From positions 248,001-312,000 of the forward strand of contig JAVTVJ010000542.1 of the NCBI GenBank assembly GCA_034509425.1: a DNA stretch of 64,000 nt. The letters are read 5' to 3'. Positions within the stretch are counted from its first letter, which is position 1. Each line of letters opens with the position of its first letter. This stretch comes from Eopsaltria australis (Eukaryota > Chordata > Aves > Passeriformes > Petroicidae). Shown here piece after piece: positions 1 to 64,000 of the stretch. Under the pieces are notes generated by a model. The model did no database searches. It was given only the letters and a program-made list of their open reading frames with translations, and was not told where the DNA came from. A program made the position numbers and the translations under genes.

Positions 1-766
1 AAGATAAATAGGGAGGGCAAGTTCAAATTACATTACTCTATTTTAAGTGAAGCAACCACAGTGTCTGCATGAAAATAATCAGCTCCCAGAATTGCAAGCT
101 CATGACATGGAATACTGGTCAGCAGGAATATTCCAGTCACGGCAGCACCACTGGGAGTGTGGAAGGAGGCAAGGGAAGATGGACCCCCTGTTGTAAAAAG
201 TACACAACAGATGTATGGAGCCTTCCAGACACATCAGAAAGTACTCTAGAATTAACAACCAGTGAAATAAAGACCATTAGATTTTTCAATTAATGCATAA
301 AGCAAAAATGGAGATAAATAGTATCTGGTCGTTCCTCTTATTTCATTAATTAACTGATAAATCATCTGTGCCAAAAGGACAATTTATATTATCTAAGGAT
401 TCAACAAACCTCTAGTGACTGTGGAAAAAAGTGTTCATGACTCAGTAATGAAAGCAGACAGCGGAATTCAAATTTTCTAGGTTTTCAGGTCAAGCTTATT
501 TTTTTAAACAAAATTAAAATTCCACGTGGAATTGTGGTAATTACAAAGAACGGGTTACAGTAGTGCCCTTAGCACAACGCTGAGAGCCCTACTCTGCTCT
601 CTAGTGTTGGTATCAGGAGCAAAAAATCCAACGTGCTGCACATTTGCTCTGATCTTCCTTTTAGAGCCTGGTGAAGCCTCCTTATGTGAGAGCCTCAATT
701 CCTTGTTCTTATTCTCTGTAATCATAATAAAGAGCTCAGAAAAATGCTGAATGGTCTCTTTCTTAC
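1..766 (-). other. ARHGEF18 intron, left edge
   Basis: AT-rich intron sequence downstream of exon 22. No further exon recognised; the remaining C-terminal exons must lie outside the window. Confidence 0.7.
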
Positions 767-38526
<37,760 letters not shown>

Positions 38527-40022
38527 TTGGGAGCCCCGTGCAAGGTAGAGCCCCGAGCAGGAGACGCCGGCACGGAGCACGGCAGAGCTCAGCGCGGTCT
38601 AAGGCAGCGCTGCAGGCTGCAGCCCAGGGGCTGCCAAGGGGGGAGTGGAGAAGCCAAGTGTTTTGTCAGAAGTATCAGCTGATGGAAGCTGTAGCCAGAG
38701 AGAAATTCCTGGTCCCTGGCGTTCCCACCTGCGTGACAGGTCAGTGACTTCCTGCAGCTGGGCCTGGGGATTAGTGGCCTCGGAGCCACACAGCCCCTGA
38801 GCGCTGCTCAGGCTTGCAGACAGACACAGAAAACAAGCTGTTAACACAGCACGGCCCCCCTGTCCTCTGCCAAAGCCTCCCTGCTCCATTCATGGCTGTG
38901 AGTGTGACACCATCAGCTTTCAGGCACTTCTCACCTGGGTAAGAGTCACCTTCACCTTCAGTGAAGGGCCAGAGTTGATTTTTACAAGGCTTGATGTCTT
39001 TACAAGACATTTATGAAGGCTCATTATTTACACTTTTTTCTCATTTTCAAGTGCTGTGGCAGAGTCTCTGCAAGGGACTGCAGGAGACCCCATCCATCCA
39101 CAGCATCAGCATTGTCCTGCAGCTCCCAGCAAGTCCCCGTCCCCTGGCAAGGGCCTTTCTCCAAGCCCTCCTCAGCCCTCCCACACAGGGAGGCAGGTGG
39201 GAGCAGTCTCAGCTAACTCCAGACTGCCCCAAGAGACCCAGCTCCTCACCCTCCAAGCCCAATCCCAGTTGGCACCAGTCCCCCAGCCCAGACAGGCTCC
39301 AAACTTCACTCCCGACCCCTCAATTAGGCTGAAGAAGACAAGTTTTACCCCTGTGCAGCTGCTGGGTCTTGGGGCCAGGCCAAAACTCCTCCCTGCTGTT
39401 CATCTGCTGCCTGTGGCCTCACTGAGCAGAGCCCAGCCAGTTTGGGAATGACCACAGGTACCTCCACAGCTTGGAGCCCAGGCTGGGCTGGTGATACATA
39501 AAAACATGTCAAAAACCATTTTCCTTGCCCAACCACAAACCCAAAGCATCACCTGCCCTGTCCACATCCCCTCTGCTTCCATCTCCCTGATAACACTGGG
39601 GACCAGACCTGGAGTGGGCAGTCCAGACTGGAATTTGGGGGTTCCGGGCATGGACCCCTCTCGTGCACAGCCCAAACCCAGCTGTGGGCAGTGCCAGAGT
39701 GTCTTTGCAAACATTCAGCCGTGGCACAGGAGCCACAGGAGCTGAGAGCAGCACCCAAAGAGTGCCCAGCCAGTCCAGCACTGCCCCAGAGCCCACCATG
39801 GGGACACCTGGGGGTTAAACCCTGACTCACAGCAGAGCAAAACCCTGTGCAGGCTGAGCCTCCCCAGCCCATGTTTTGCATCGAAACTCGTGCAGGAGGG
39901 AGGCCACACCAACCCAGCACTGGGACTTTTGGCTTCAAGACAAGCTGCTTCCTCACAAGGCCTTGAGGAAGGTGAGTGACAACCCTGCTGTTGTGGGATG
40001 GAGCTTGTGCAGAGCGACTTAC

Positions 40023-40150
40023 CCTGAGGGCTGGAGGCATCTCTGTGGCAGGTTCCTCGTTCCTTCTCAGATCTGACAGCCCTGGCTGCTCGTCCAGCCG
40101 CTGGAGCAGAGCGAGGAGTGGAGGCTCAGCGGGGAAGCCGCGGCCATGAG
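40023..40150 (-). other. candidate upstream first exon of ARHGEF18
   Basis: On the minus strand a moderately CpG-rich stretch ends in CTCAGG|GTAAGT, a near-perfect donor, after a short open start ATG-CCT-CCA-GCC-CTC-AGG. It lies 1.5 kb upstream of exon 1. Its end phase (0) does not fit exon 2 but fits exon 3, or it could be non-coding. The 5' edge is not determined. Candidate only. Confidence 0.35.
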
Positions 40151-40460
40151 GGTGGTTTGCTCACGGGGGCCGCTGGCTCAGCCCTCTCACCGCTTCCCCT
40201 TTCTGACGGCACAAACAACCCCAGCTCTCCCATGCTGCAGCTCCCACCACAGCGGCCCCGGTGCTGCTCGCTGCCTCCCTCGCAGGCTCTGGGCTCTGGC
40301 AGGGTCCAGCACAGTCACCAGGAGGGCCGTGGACCCCGAGGTGGTGGGTGCAGGGGCCCTGGGAGCCCTGAAGTCAGGATGGCTACGAGGAGCAGCGATT
40401 GCCGCAACTGCTTCCTGTTCCCTTCGGGGAAAAACCGCTGTTTGTGCCCTGAAACCCCGC
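40080..40460 (-). promoter_or_regulatory. moderately CpG-rich possible promoter of ARHGEF18 long form
   Basis: CpG dinucleotides are more frequent here than in the flanks (CCGCGGCC, CGGGGGCCGC, GACGGC), next to the candidate first exon and upstream of exon 1. No TATA box is evident. This would be the promoter of the long, C1-containing form. Inference from base composition and position only. Confidence 0.35.
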
Positions 40461-42094
40461 ACACCCATGGCTCCTTGCACCATGGCTCGTTAGCCTCCTA
40501 CACAGGGCTCCTCTTAATGAGTCCCTGGTCTTTGCTGTCATGGTTTGACCTTGTGGAGCAAGAGATCCCAAAGCCCAGCAGGTCTGTCCTATGCAGGGTG
40601 GATTGACAGCACAGCACAGAAATGCCTGTACTGACCATATCCACCTGTACAGGAGAGAGACAAAGCCTTCAGCTCCACGGCAGTGCCCCTGCCCTGCCCT
40701 TGGCCAGCAGACAGAGACCCTGGCGTGGTCCAGCCTCGGGTTTGTTGGCCCAGCCATTCCCTCCTTCCCAACAAGCCCCGTGGGCTGATGCACACATGCT
40801 CATCCCAGAGCCCCGAGCACTCACCAGCCCCAGCCAAACCCTAATCAGAACAAGAACCACTCACACTCCAATTACTCAGAGACCGCAGCTTTGGCAGCAC
40901 TTAGAATAGCAATTACCCTGTGCTCCAGGAAACCACAAGAGCAAAGAGGAATTAAGGTTTAATTTCTCTGAAGTCCACAAGAGCTCAATTAGCATCAGAG
41001 ATCAGGGCAGCTCCTCAACACCAGGCAGCTGCTCTGGCTGATGGGATGGTGAGTTGTCCTTGGCTCAAACAAGGACGAGCTCTTTTCCTCCTGCCACGTG
41101 CTTGGGGGGTGCCGAAGCTGAGCTGTGCAGGCAGCCTGGAAGTGATGATGGAGAATGGCACAAGGGCTGTCTGAGCCTCAGCAGCCTCCCCACAGCAACC
41201 CAGAGAGCCCAGCAGGAAACAAACCTCCCGGGACAGCAAGTTTAACTTTTGTGGCTTTGCTTATTTTTGCATTTTAAGATCCCCAGAGAACAAGCCTGTG
41301 CCAGAAGAAGCAACTCCAAAACATCTTAAAGTACCAGTTTGTTTATGATCGTTCTCACAGTGAGAGAATTCTGGACAGGCTTAGGAGAAAATGGCACTGG
41401 TGGGGCCTTGAGTGCTGTGTCCTCTGCAGAAGGACAGTGAGGGACTGGAGTGTGACCACAGAAGGGAACAGAGCTGGGGGAAGGGTGTGGAGCACCAGGA
41501 GAGGCTGGGGGGGCTCAGGGGGGACCTTGGGGCTCTGCACAACTCCCTGACAGGAGGGGCAGCCCTCACCTCGCTGGTGCAGCCCATCAGGAGGGAATAC
41601 TGGCTCTGGTGAAACAAAACTGAGTTTAAGTTAGAAACACCCCCAGAGGGGCCCGCACGGGAGGTTCCTGGTGCACACCCAGTTACAGCAGCTCCACCAC
41701 AGGACAGGGGTGGGGCTGATCCTCTGCCTTTGATGCTTTAACACCGGCAGGGAGGAGTCTGTCCCCTCCAAGAAGGAAACACCTGGTCCGTGCCCAGGAA
41801 AGAACAGAATTTCATCAGAGCCACAGCTCTCGATGCTCCAGAAGGAATCCTGGTACCAAAGTTGGCATCAGAGGCATCACCCCAGAGCCCCGAGGTGAGG
41901 ACAGCGATCACCAGAGCCACCAGGCAGAGGAGTTCCACTCGTTTCACACCACAAGCCTAGGGTTGGTTGAGCTGCGGGTTTTGGTTTTTTCCTTAACACC
42001 GTTTACTTTGCAACTTATTCCAAGGTATGAATTTAGTGCTTTCTCCACAGCAAAGCAGCCTTCAGTGCTGCACAGACAGCAGACACAAAATAAA
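40461..42094. other. intergenic gap between INSR and ARHGEF18
   Basis: About 1.6 kb, depending on which INSR polyA site and which ARHGEF18 first exon are used. It holds a CR1 fragment (41365-41615). I saw no exon-like ORF with family resemblance. Confidence 0.5.
41365..41615 (+). mobile_element. CR1 LINE fragment, intergenic
   Basis: Plus-strand CR1 interior: GGGGGGACCTTGGGGCTCTG, CACAACTCCCTGACAGGAGG. It ends before the terminal repeats. Lies between the INSR 3' end and the ARHGEF18 5' region. Confidence 0.7.
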
Positions 42095-42111
42095 CAGTTA
42101 TTCTTGGATAA

Positions 42112-42117
42112 TTTATT
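42112..42117 (-). terminator. INSR: candidate INSR polyadenylation signal (distal)
   Basis: AATAAA on the minus strand, with a downstream GU-rich element (TGTGTCTGCTGTCTGTG) 25-45 bases on. Cleavage would fall near 42095. It is the last good signal before the intergenic CR1 copy and the ARHGEF18 upstream region. Confidence 0.4.
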
Positions 42118-42468
42118 CAGAATTTTAATATAAACAGTTAATTGTTCAATATTCTGACACACAGCAAGGATTTTTTTTTTTACTATTCAAAGATTTTCTG
42201 TACATGTCACTGCTTGGCTCTTAGATATGAAAACATTGAAAAAATAAATCAAGGGGGAAGGTTTTTTCCTTTTTTCTTCCTTTTTAAAAAAAATCATGGC
42301 ACATTTGATCCTTTATTTCAAACAAGAGGTATCTGCAGTACTGTTTGTATTCTGGAACCTTAGATATGCAGAGGGAAAGGTGGGAGCAGCAAGATTGAAC
42401 TGGGAAAAAAATAGAAACCCCAAGACTTCACAGAACATCACCTAACATGTAATTGAAACTGTCTGTGG

Positions 42469-42474
42469 TTTATT
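42469..42474 (-). terminator. INSR: candidate INSR polyadenylation signal
   Basis: AATAAA on the minus strand with a downstream G/U-rich run (TGTTAGGTGATGTTCTGTG). One of a cluster of signals between 43.1 and 42.1 kb. Confidence 0.35.
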
Positions 42475-43094
42475 TAAGTGAAGCAGAGAGTGTTTGCTTT
42501 GGGCTGTGTTGGATGAAGCTGATGTCCAGTTTCCCCATCCAGGAGGGTCCTCAAATACAAACCAGTTTTGATACTCCAAGAATAAAATTATTCCCCAAAC
42601 TAAAGCAGAAAGGTAACACTTTTCCTGCTTGAATTAACAATTTACCACTGCAGATTTAGAAGTGGCCTTTCTGAAGTTCTCCATCAGTTTTCATGGGACT
42701 TTGTTATGGGAACAGACTCGGAAGTGGGGATGGTGGAAGCGTTGGAATGGGAGAGTCTGGATTTACAGGGCTTTGGTGTCGAGTCCAGCTCGGAGCTCTC
42801 AGCTCAAGATTTACTGGTGCTGCTGGGACTGAGCAGGGGCTGGGGCTCAGCTAAGCAAGAGCCCCCATTTAACTTCCACTGATGGCTCCTCTTTAGCTGC
42901 CAGGACTATTCCAGGTCCTCCCAGCCACCAGACCCTCTTCCCAAGGGACCTTTCTGGCCTGAGAAAGGAAACTATTTAACACCACCAGTTGGAACACTGG
43001 AGTGGGAACAAAACCACTACCAGGAACAGAATTTCTGGCTGATTGCAAATCTGTTGGCAAAAAAAATAACAACACCATAGGAGTTAATACTAAC

Positions 43095-43100
43095 TTTATT
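43095..43100 (-). terminator. INSR: candidate INSR polyadenylation signal (proximal)
   Basis: AATAAA on the minus strand followed within about 20-45 bases by a G/U- and U-rich stretch (GGTGTTGTTATTTTTTTTG), a good downstream element. Cleavage would fall near 43075. Confidence 0.4.
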
Positions 43101-44668
43101 ATACAATATTTAAAAAGTCATTTCTCTACCTGTCCCCTTACAGCTTGCATTGTGCTGCAGTGAATTTGCCCAAACTGCAAGAATAAGTGCTTCCTTCCAA
43201 GAAGGCCAAGCAAATTCATTTAAAAAAGAAATACACATTTAATGACAGCAGATTTGCTAAAAACGGTAAGTTTAGAGTTGCTTTTCAACAGTCAGGTTCC
43301 TCCAAAAGTCAGCTGGATGATTGGCTTCACTCTTGTGATGCTCCTAACGAGGCTGAACACATCAAGGCTTTACACCGACACTCACAGACAGAATCCAAGC
43401 AGAGGGAACACAGAGCCAAGCAGAAGGTAATAAAAAGGCCAAATTCCATTAAGTTCATACAAATACCAAACTAATCTTATGTTGAATTTCACAAAGTAAC
43501 TATTTCTTGATTCCAACCCATCCAGCAGTTCCTTTCCCTGGACCACAGGACACTCCGAGGGGCGGCGGCTCCTGGGGCAGGGCCGGGGTTCCTGCGAGTC
43601 CCAGAGGATCACAGGGTTCATCTGCAGCTCCGTGCTCCCTGCAGGCTCTGAGCCGACCCCACACGGATCACGGGAGCACCTGGCACAGCCTTGATAGTAA
43701 GGTTTTATGGCACAAAGATATTTTACGTTCTGGCTTGTAAAACAAGGTTCCAGTCTTGGTGGCAGGAAAGGCCCGGGACACCTCAGGGTCCGTCTTAGTG
43801 TCACAGTGGCATTGAGAGGGAACTCGACTGCCTCCCTCCCTCCCTCCTCTAAAGCAGAGGCTCAGCACCCTTCTCACTCCTGTCATTTCCTATTTGCCTT
43901 CAGCACAGTCAGCTCAGTAACACAAGAAGCGACTTTGAGATTTTTTTTTTCCAAAGAGATACCAACACTACAGCCAACAGACTAAAATTAAGCAAAGTGT
44001 CCCATCGCTATAATACAAATTTAGGAGGAAAGAGATAAACTACCCATAAATTAAGAGTACCCTTGAGCAACCTAAAAGCAGCCTCTTCATACCCACACAG
44101 CTGCTTTACCATCATGGCTGCAGCGTGGTCTAGTTCCCATCACCTTTCCCAACCCAGTGCTGGCACAGAGTTTATGTCTGAGCTCTTCTATTTTACAACA
44201 CAATAGAGTATTTACAAGCAGCCAAGACAGACACGTTCCTACCCCAGCAGCCAAGCTTTGCAGTGCTGCGCTGGCCCGCAAGAGAAGTTCCAGATTGGCA
44301 AGAGCCCTTCAGGAAGTGGCAATTGAGTTTAATGTGGAAACCTTTCTGAGAAACCTCTCCAGCCTCGCACTTCAGACATTTTCTCAGTGAAAGCTCAGCA
44401 GAGCTCAGCTTCTTGCTCCTCCTGATTCACCAGAGTGAATTTCTGGCTTTGTGGTGGTGCCAGACTGCACCCAGGAGCTGCTCCTGGCCAGGCTGAGGGG
44501 TCTGTCCTGCTGCTCCGTGCTGCGAGCGGGGCGCTCTCTGCCCACAAAGGGCAGGAGCCAACCCTCCAACAAATACTAATGCAAGGAAAGAAAGAGCTTC
44601 CCACTGCTGGCTGCCCTCCTCCAGCCATCCCACCTGCTCTCCTGCACCAGCGTGTGGCTCCTCCTGAA

Positions 44669-44703
<35 letters not shown>

Positions 44704-44708
44704 GCAGG
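44669..44708. repeat. CAG/CTG trinucleotide repeat
   Basis: Interrupted (CAG)4-CAA-(CAG)7 on plus, so CUG on the INSR transcript strand, within the inferred 3' UTR. A second run of about six CAG units lies at 46484-46502. Confidence 0.95.
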
Positions 44709-47621
44709 GAATGTTGTGCTTCCACTGCAGCTGGGGAATTCTGCCCCATAAGGATGTGGATGGAGCAAAGAGCAGCAGCTCCTTGAAGAAGGCTCAGCAC
44801 AGCACCCCAGCCCAGGCTGGGGTCCCTGGCAGCACCCCAGAGAAGGTTTCAATAGCACGTGAGTCTCCTGTTGCAGAATTCTCTGAGCAGGAATCAGCGA
44901 GATCCCAGTGAGGCGTTGGGGCATCCCCGGGGCGAGGATCTTCCAGCAGCAGAGACCGAAGTGTCGGCTGTGAGCCAAGGAAGGATTTCCCAGCGGTGAG
45001 AGCTGGGCTTTGCGGGTGATGTTCATTTATTCTTCCTAATTCTACAGCTGAGTGAGATCTGTAACAGCCACGAGCAGCAACCACTAGTGTTATTTGTTTT
45101 ACAGAGGAGAAACACGATCCCCTCCCCACTGGTACCACACGCCCTCCCTCCCCCTGGGCACAAGGTGGGAAGGAGGAGTAACCTTCACACACAGTGCTGG
45201 GTACAAACAACTGCTCCGTTCGGTGCAGGGTGAAGGTGACACTGAGCCATGGGAAGGGACTGCCTGTCCCTGGAGCAGCACAGGCTCCCTGGCTCGGCCA
45301 CCTGAGTGTTCAAACCATGTGTTCTCACAGGGCCAACCAGTATCAACTGCATGGAAAAGCCAGACCCAATACGAGGTTCCAATGTTCCTTCAGGTAAAAG
45401 ATCTTCCATTCCCACAGTTATGATCACTGCCATTGGAAATGTTATCAGAGCAAGGGCGTGCTGGGAAAGGTTTGTTTAGGAGGTCACTTGGCAGGACCTT
45501 GGGTCACCTGTGCACAGCGAGAAGAGCAGTGACCAAGACACCCCAATACAACCCCAACAGCAAAGGTTGGTCCCAGTCCCTGCTCCACGCTGGCACACGC
45601 TGCTCCAGGAGGAAGCAGCCTGCTCCTTTTAGGTCATGAGTTCACTAAAGTCCAAACATTTAAGTGGCTCTTTTTTTTTTTTTTTTTTTAATCACAACAG
45701 AACTAAGGGATGAGATCAGATCCAAATTTGTAGATGGGTTCATTGGCCACTACTGTTCAGATTAGGGATCAACAGTGACGAGCCATTCTCCTTCCCATTC
45801 CCTTCATGAATGGTCCCAGGTATTGGAATCAGCTGATACTGATTTTCCCTGATCCACAATAGGTCCAGACCAGAATATTTAAACAGGTTTAGAGGTGCGT
45901 AGTATTAAAAAATATCCTTAAGAAACACTGAGGTAGACTGCACCAGAACAGGACAAAAATAACCCCACCACATCCACCTGCCAAGATTTTGCGGATACAA
46001 ATTTACATGTTCTGTGTGTTTAAGAAAACAAATTGTTTGTTGCCTTTTTTTTTTACAGTGTTTTATATATTAAAATAAATAAAAAAATTCTAATAAGAAA
46101 AACTTCTCTTCCTTAGAAAAGTGTGAGAATATGTCTTCTTTCCTGCAGTGTAGTATAGAGCTGCTAAACAGTTACGACTTTGTAAAGCAGAAGAAATGTA
46201 AACGAGGCCTTTTGAAATCCAAAGGTTCTCAACCCATGTCTGGACTGTGTTTTCCACCCAAATTCGTGGAGCAACCTGTACCCTCCACCGAGCAGCCTCC
46301 AGCAGCAAAGGGCCCAACAGCTCCCGGTGCTGCCCAGAGTCCGTCGTGCCCCCTTTTATGGCTCTGGCAGTGCTGTTTCGGACAGAAACAGCTGGGGCAG
46401 AGGTTACCAGAACCAGCTGCACCCCTGGCTGTGGGCTGGAAGGGATCTTCTCTACAGACTCCAGCCCCTCTGCTTCACTCCCACCAGCAGCAGCAGCAGC
46501 AGCACTGCCCGGGCTGGAGTCACAGCCCAGCCCAGCGTTCTGCTCTCCCCAGCCAGGGCACCTCGCTGTCTCCTGGCAGAGAGCACAAAACAGATCTTGG
46601 ACTTCTCCAGGGGGTGAAGTGAGCATCTCTCCCTGCTGTTCAAGCCCCTCCTGCACGACACGGGCCTGTGACATCCATCCATCCTCCCTCCAGCGCTGCT
46701 CCCGCCAGCTCCGCGCTGCCAGCCCCGGCTGAGCTTCACCATTGTTCTCCAACACCAGGTGCCCACCAGCTCTGTCTTTGCAAACAGCAGCACAACAAAG
46801 CCCAGTCCTGATGGTGAGTGCTGACATCCTGATGAACCATATCCTGGGAGCAGTGGAAATCTCGGGGAGCACAAGGCTGGAGGCCTGGGAGCAGCAGAGA
46901 GGCAGCGAGCCACGGTCACCTCCGGCGGGCAGAGCCCAGAGCTGTGTGCTCCCCCTTCAGCATCCCTTCCTCAGCTCCAGTTTGTGCCCATCCTCTCTGT
47001 ATCTGTGGCATGGAAGGCAAAGTGAGGGGCACGGGGGCAGAGGAGGAGCAGGACTCGAGGCCAGGATGTTCTGTGTCCTTCAGCTCCCAACACCCAAGCT
47101 GGGGCTTCGACTGGAGCCAGCTGACTGTGTTGTATAAATCAAGAAACTATTACAAAGCCTTGTCAAGTATGAACCCAACGTGTGCTTCATCGCTCCTGCA
47201 AGGCTAAAATTAGTTCATTCTGAAATCTTTGGACCACTTTAAGACCAAACAATCCCCCAAAACTCTCCCCGCTCCAAAAGGATCATGAACAGTCAATAAT
47301 TTATATGAAGTTAAAATTTCAACTAAAGACATCTTTAAATATGTTACAACAAACAATATATATACTCAATGCTGTAAGGACAGAAAACTCCGTGTCTCAG
47401 GTCAGGGGACTCCTACTTCGTTTGGTCTTAAAAGTACCCACAAATCTCAGAGTTCTGCTCATTTAGCTCTCAGCACGTTTTCCTCATTTGTTAATGAGAG
47501 AAAACCTGCTCCCAAGAGTCCTCAGTATAAAAATAATCTGTTTAGGATTCAGTCCCTCCAGGGAAACGGGGAAAAAAGATAAGTACACACTTCCAAGAAG
47601 AGGAAAGCTCCTGTGAGAACA

Positions 47622-47725
47622 GAGAATCATAGAATATGCTGAGTTGGAAGGGACCCACCAGGATCATCGAGTCCAACTCCTGGCCCTGTGCAGGACACCC
47701 CAAGAATCCCACCATGTGCCTGAAA
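47622..47725 (-). mobile_element. CR1 LINE 3' end fragment
   Basis: Reads AATCATAGAATATGCTGAG, TTGGAAGGGACCCACCAGGA, TCATCGAGTCCAACTCCTGG on the plus strand, the reverse complement of a CR1 3' end. It lies in the inferred INSR 3' UTR, so it would be transcribed in sense. Confidence 0.8.
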
Positions 47726-48315
47726 GCTCTGTAAGTTGTGTACAAAACCAGAAGTGTCTCTTTTGCTTGAGGGTACACCCCACATGTTGATACTGCACAC
47801 ACGCACACACACGCCCACGCACGCACCCCGGGGCTTTCACCCCTTGAAAACAAAGTATGAAAGCAGCAGCTATTGGTCAATCTGAGGATCTGGCGCGTCC
47901 GACTCATGCTGAATCCTTCAGCTGTAGTGGAGAGCCTGCCTGAAAGCCTGGAATTCTACTGGAAATGCTCCTGCTCAGCACTGCTGGGCTGCAGCTCAGG
48001 CACCAGAGGACTTCACGTCTTCTGCTGGCAAACGCAGATGCTTCTCCTTCAGTTGAACTCACACGGTTGCTTCCTGTTGTGAAACCATGGTTACAGAAGG
48101 GACAGCAGCCATGGAAACCTCTTCCATTTATGTTCACAGATAAGTCCACTGACAACCAGTCAACTTGGCAAAAAAAAAAAAATTAATCGTAAGATGATTA
48201 AAAATCTGAAGAGTTTGTAGATGTGTGTCATACACTGTGGCAGCAATAACAAGAGTCCTGAGATTTGTGGAGGGGGGGAAAAAGCAGACACAACCCTTGG
48301 GCCAAACAGGAAGTG

Positions 48316-64000
<15,685 letters not shown>

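Larger units (their letters stand above)
42095..48315 (-). other. INSR: INSR 3' UTR (extent inferred)
   Basis: No domain-bearing ORF occurs in these 6.2 kb. The gene's last exon must continue into this DNA, and human INSR also has a multi-kilobase 3' UTR. It contains two short CTG runs on the transcript strand, a CR1 fragment at 47622-47725, an A-run (T-run on plus, 45668-45690) and several AATAAA signals near its end. The exact 3' end is not known. Confidence 0.55.

Noticed and set aside
43550..43660. GC-rich patch as a possible promoter
   Set aside because: Few CpGs outside one GGGGCGGCGG run, no exon or start signal nearby, and it lies within the likely INSR 3' UTR.
46090..46872. 260-codon minus-strand frame and overlapping plus-strand frames
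   Set aside because: Lies in the inferred INSR 3' UTR, overlaps the CAG/CTG run, has no known domain.

Overview
This window is vertebrate nuclear DNA, almost certainly from a bird. It holds large intron-split genes, many copies of the CR1 retroposon that dominates avian genomes (with its typical ATTCTRTG-type 3' end), short introns and several GC-rich minisatellites, as expected of a small GC-rich avian chromosome. There are no bacterial operons, CRISPR arrays or prokaryotic mobile elements. I could not fix the species.

Two genes fill the window, both on the minus strand and both cut by the window edges. From about 62.3 kb down to 48.3 kb lie the exons equivalent to human exons 7-10 and 12-22 of the insulin receptor gene (INSR): fibronectin-type domains, insert domain with the insulin-binding alpha-CT segment and furin site, transmembrane helix, NPEY juxtamembrane motif, whole tyrosine kinase and C-tail. 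Every splice junction I placed keeps the reading frame. Exon 10 joins exon 12 in frame, so the transcript resembles the IR-A form, and I saw no exon 11. A long 3' UTR probably runs to about 43.1-42.1 kb, where several AATAAA signals cluster.

About 2 kb further on, a Lbc-family Rho guanine nucleotide exchange factor begins: ARHGEF18 (p114RhoGEF), running from about 38.5 kb (possibly 40.1 kb) off the left edge. I placed 22 coding exons. The long form carries an N-terminal region, a complete atypical C1 zinc finger, the DH and PH domains and the start of the C-terminal region. A short form starts in an upstream extension of exon 11 (ATG at 10764), has a TATA-like element about 65 bases upstream, and begins with an N-myristoylation-type sequence. 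Its 5' end may instead come from a CpG island at 20.8-21.2 kb.

The rest is intron, UTR and a short intergenic gap. It holds ten recognisable CR1 fragments, a 41-bp minisatellite beside the CpG island, an 11-bp minisatellite and a 52-bp tandem repeat in INSR introns, a (GAAAAA)n tract, and short CAG/CTG runs in the INSR 3' UTR. Most long open frames in these parts have no recognisable domain and are chance or repeat-driven. I found no undescribed multi-gene system. The most interesting points are the alternative-promoter and alternative-splice design of ARHGEF18, its complete C1 finger, a GC-AG intron, and a stop-free 321-bp INSR intron.
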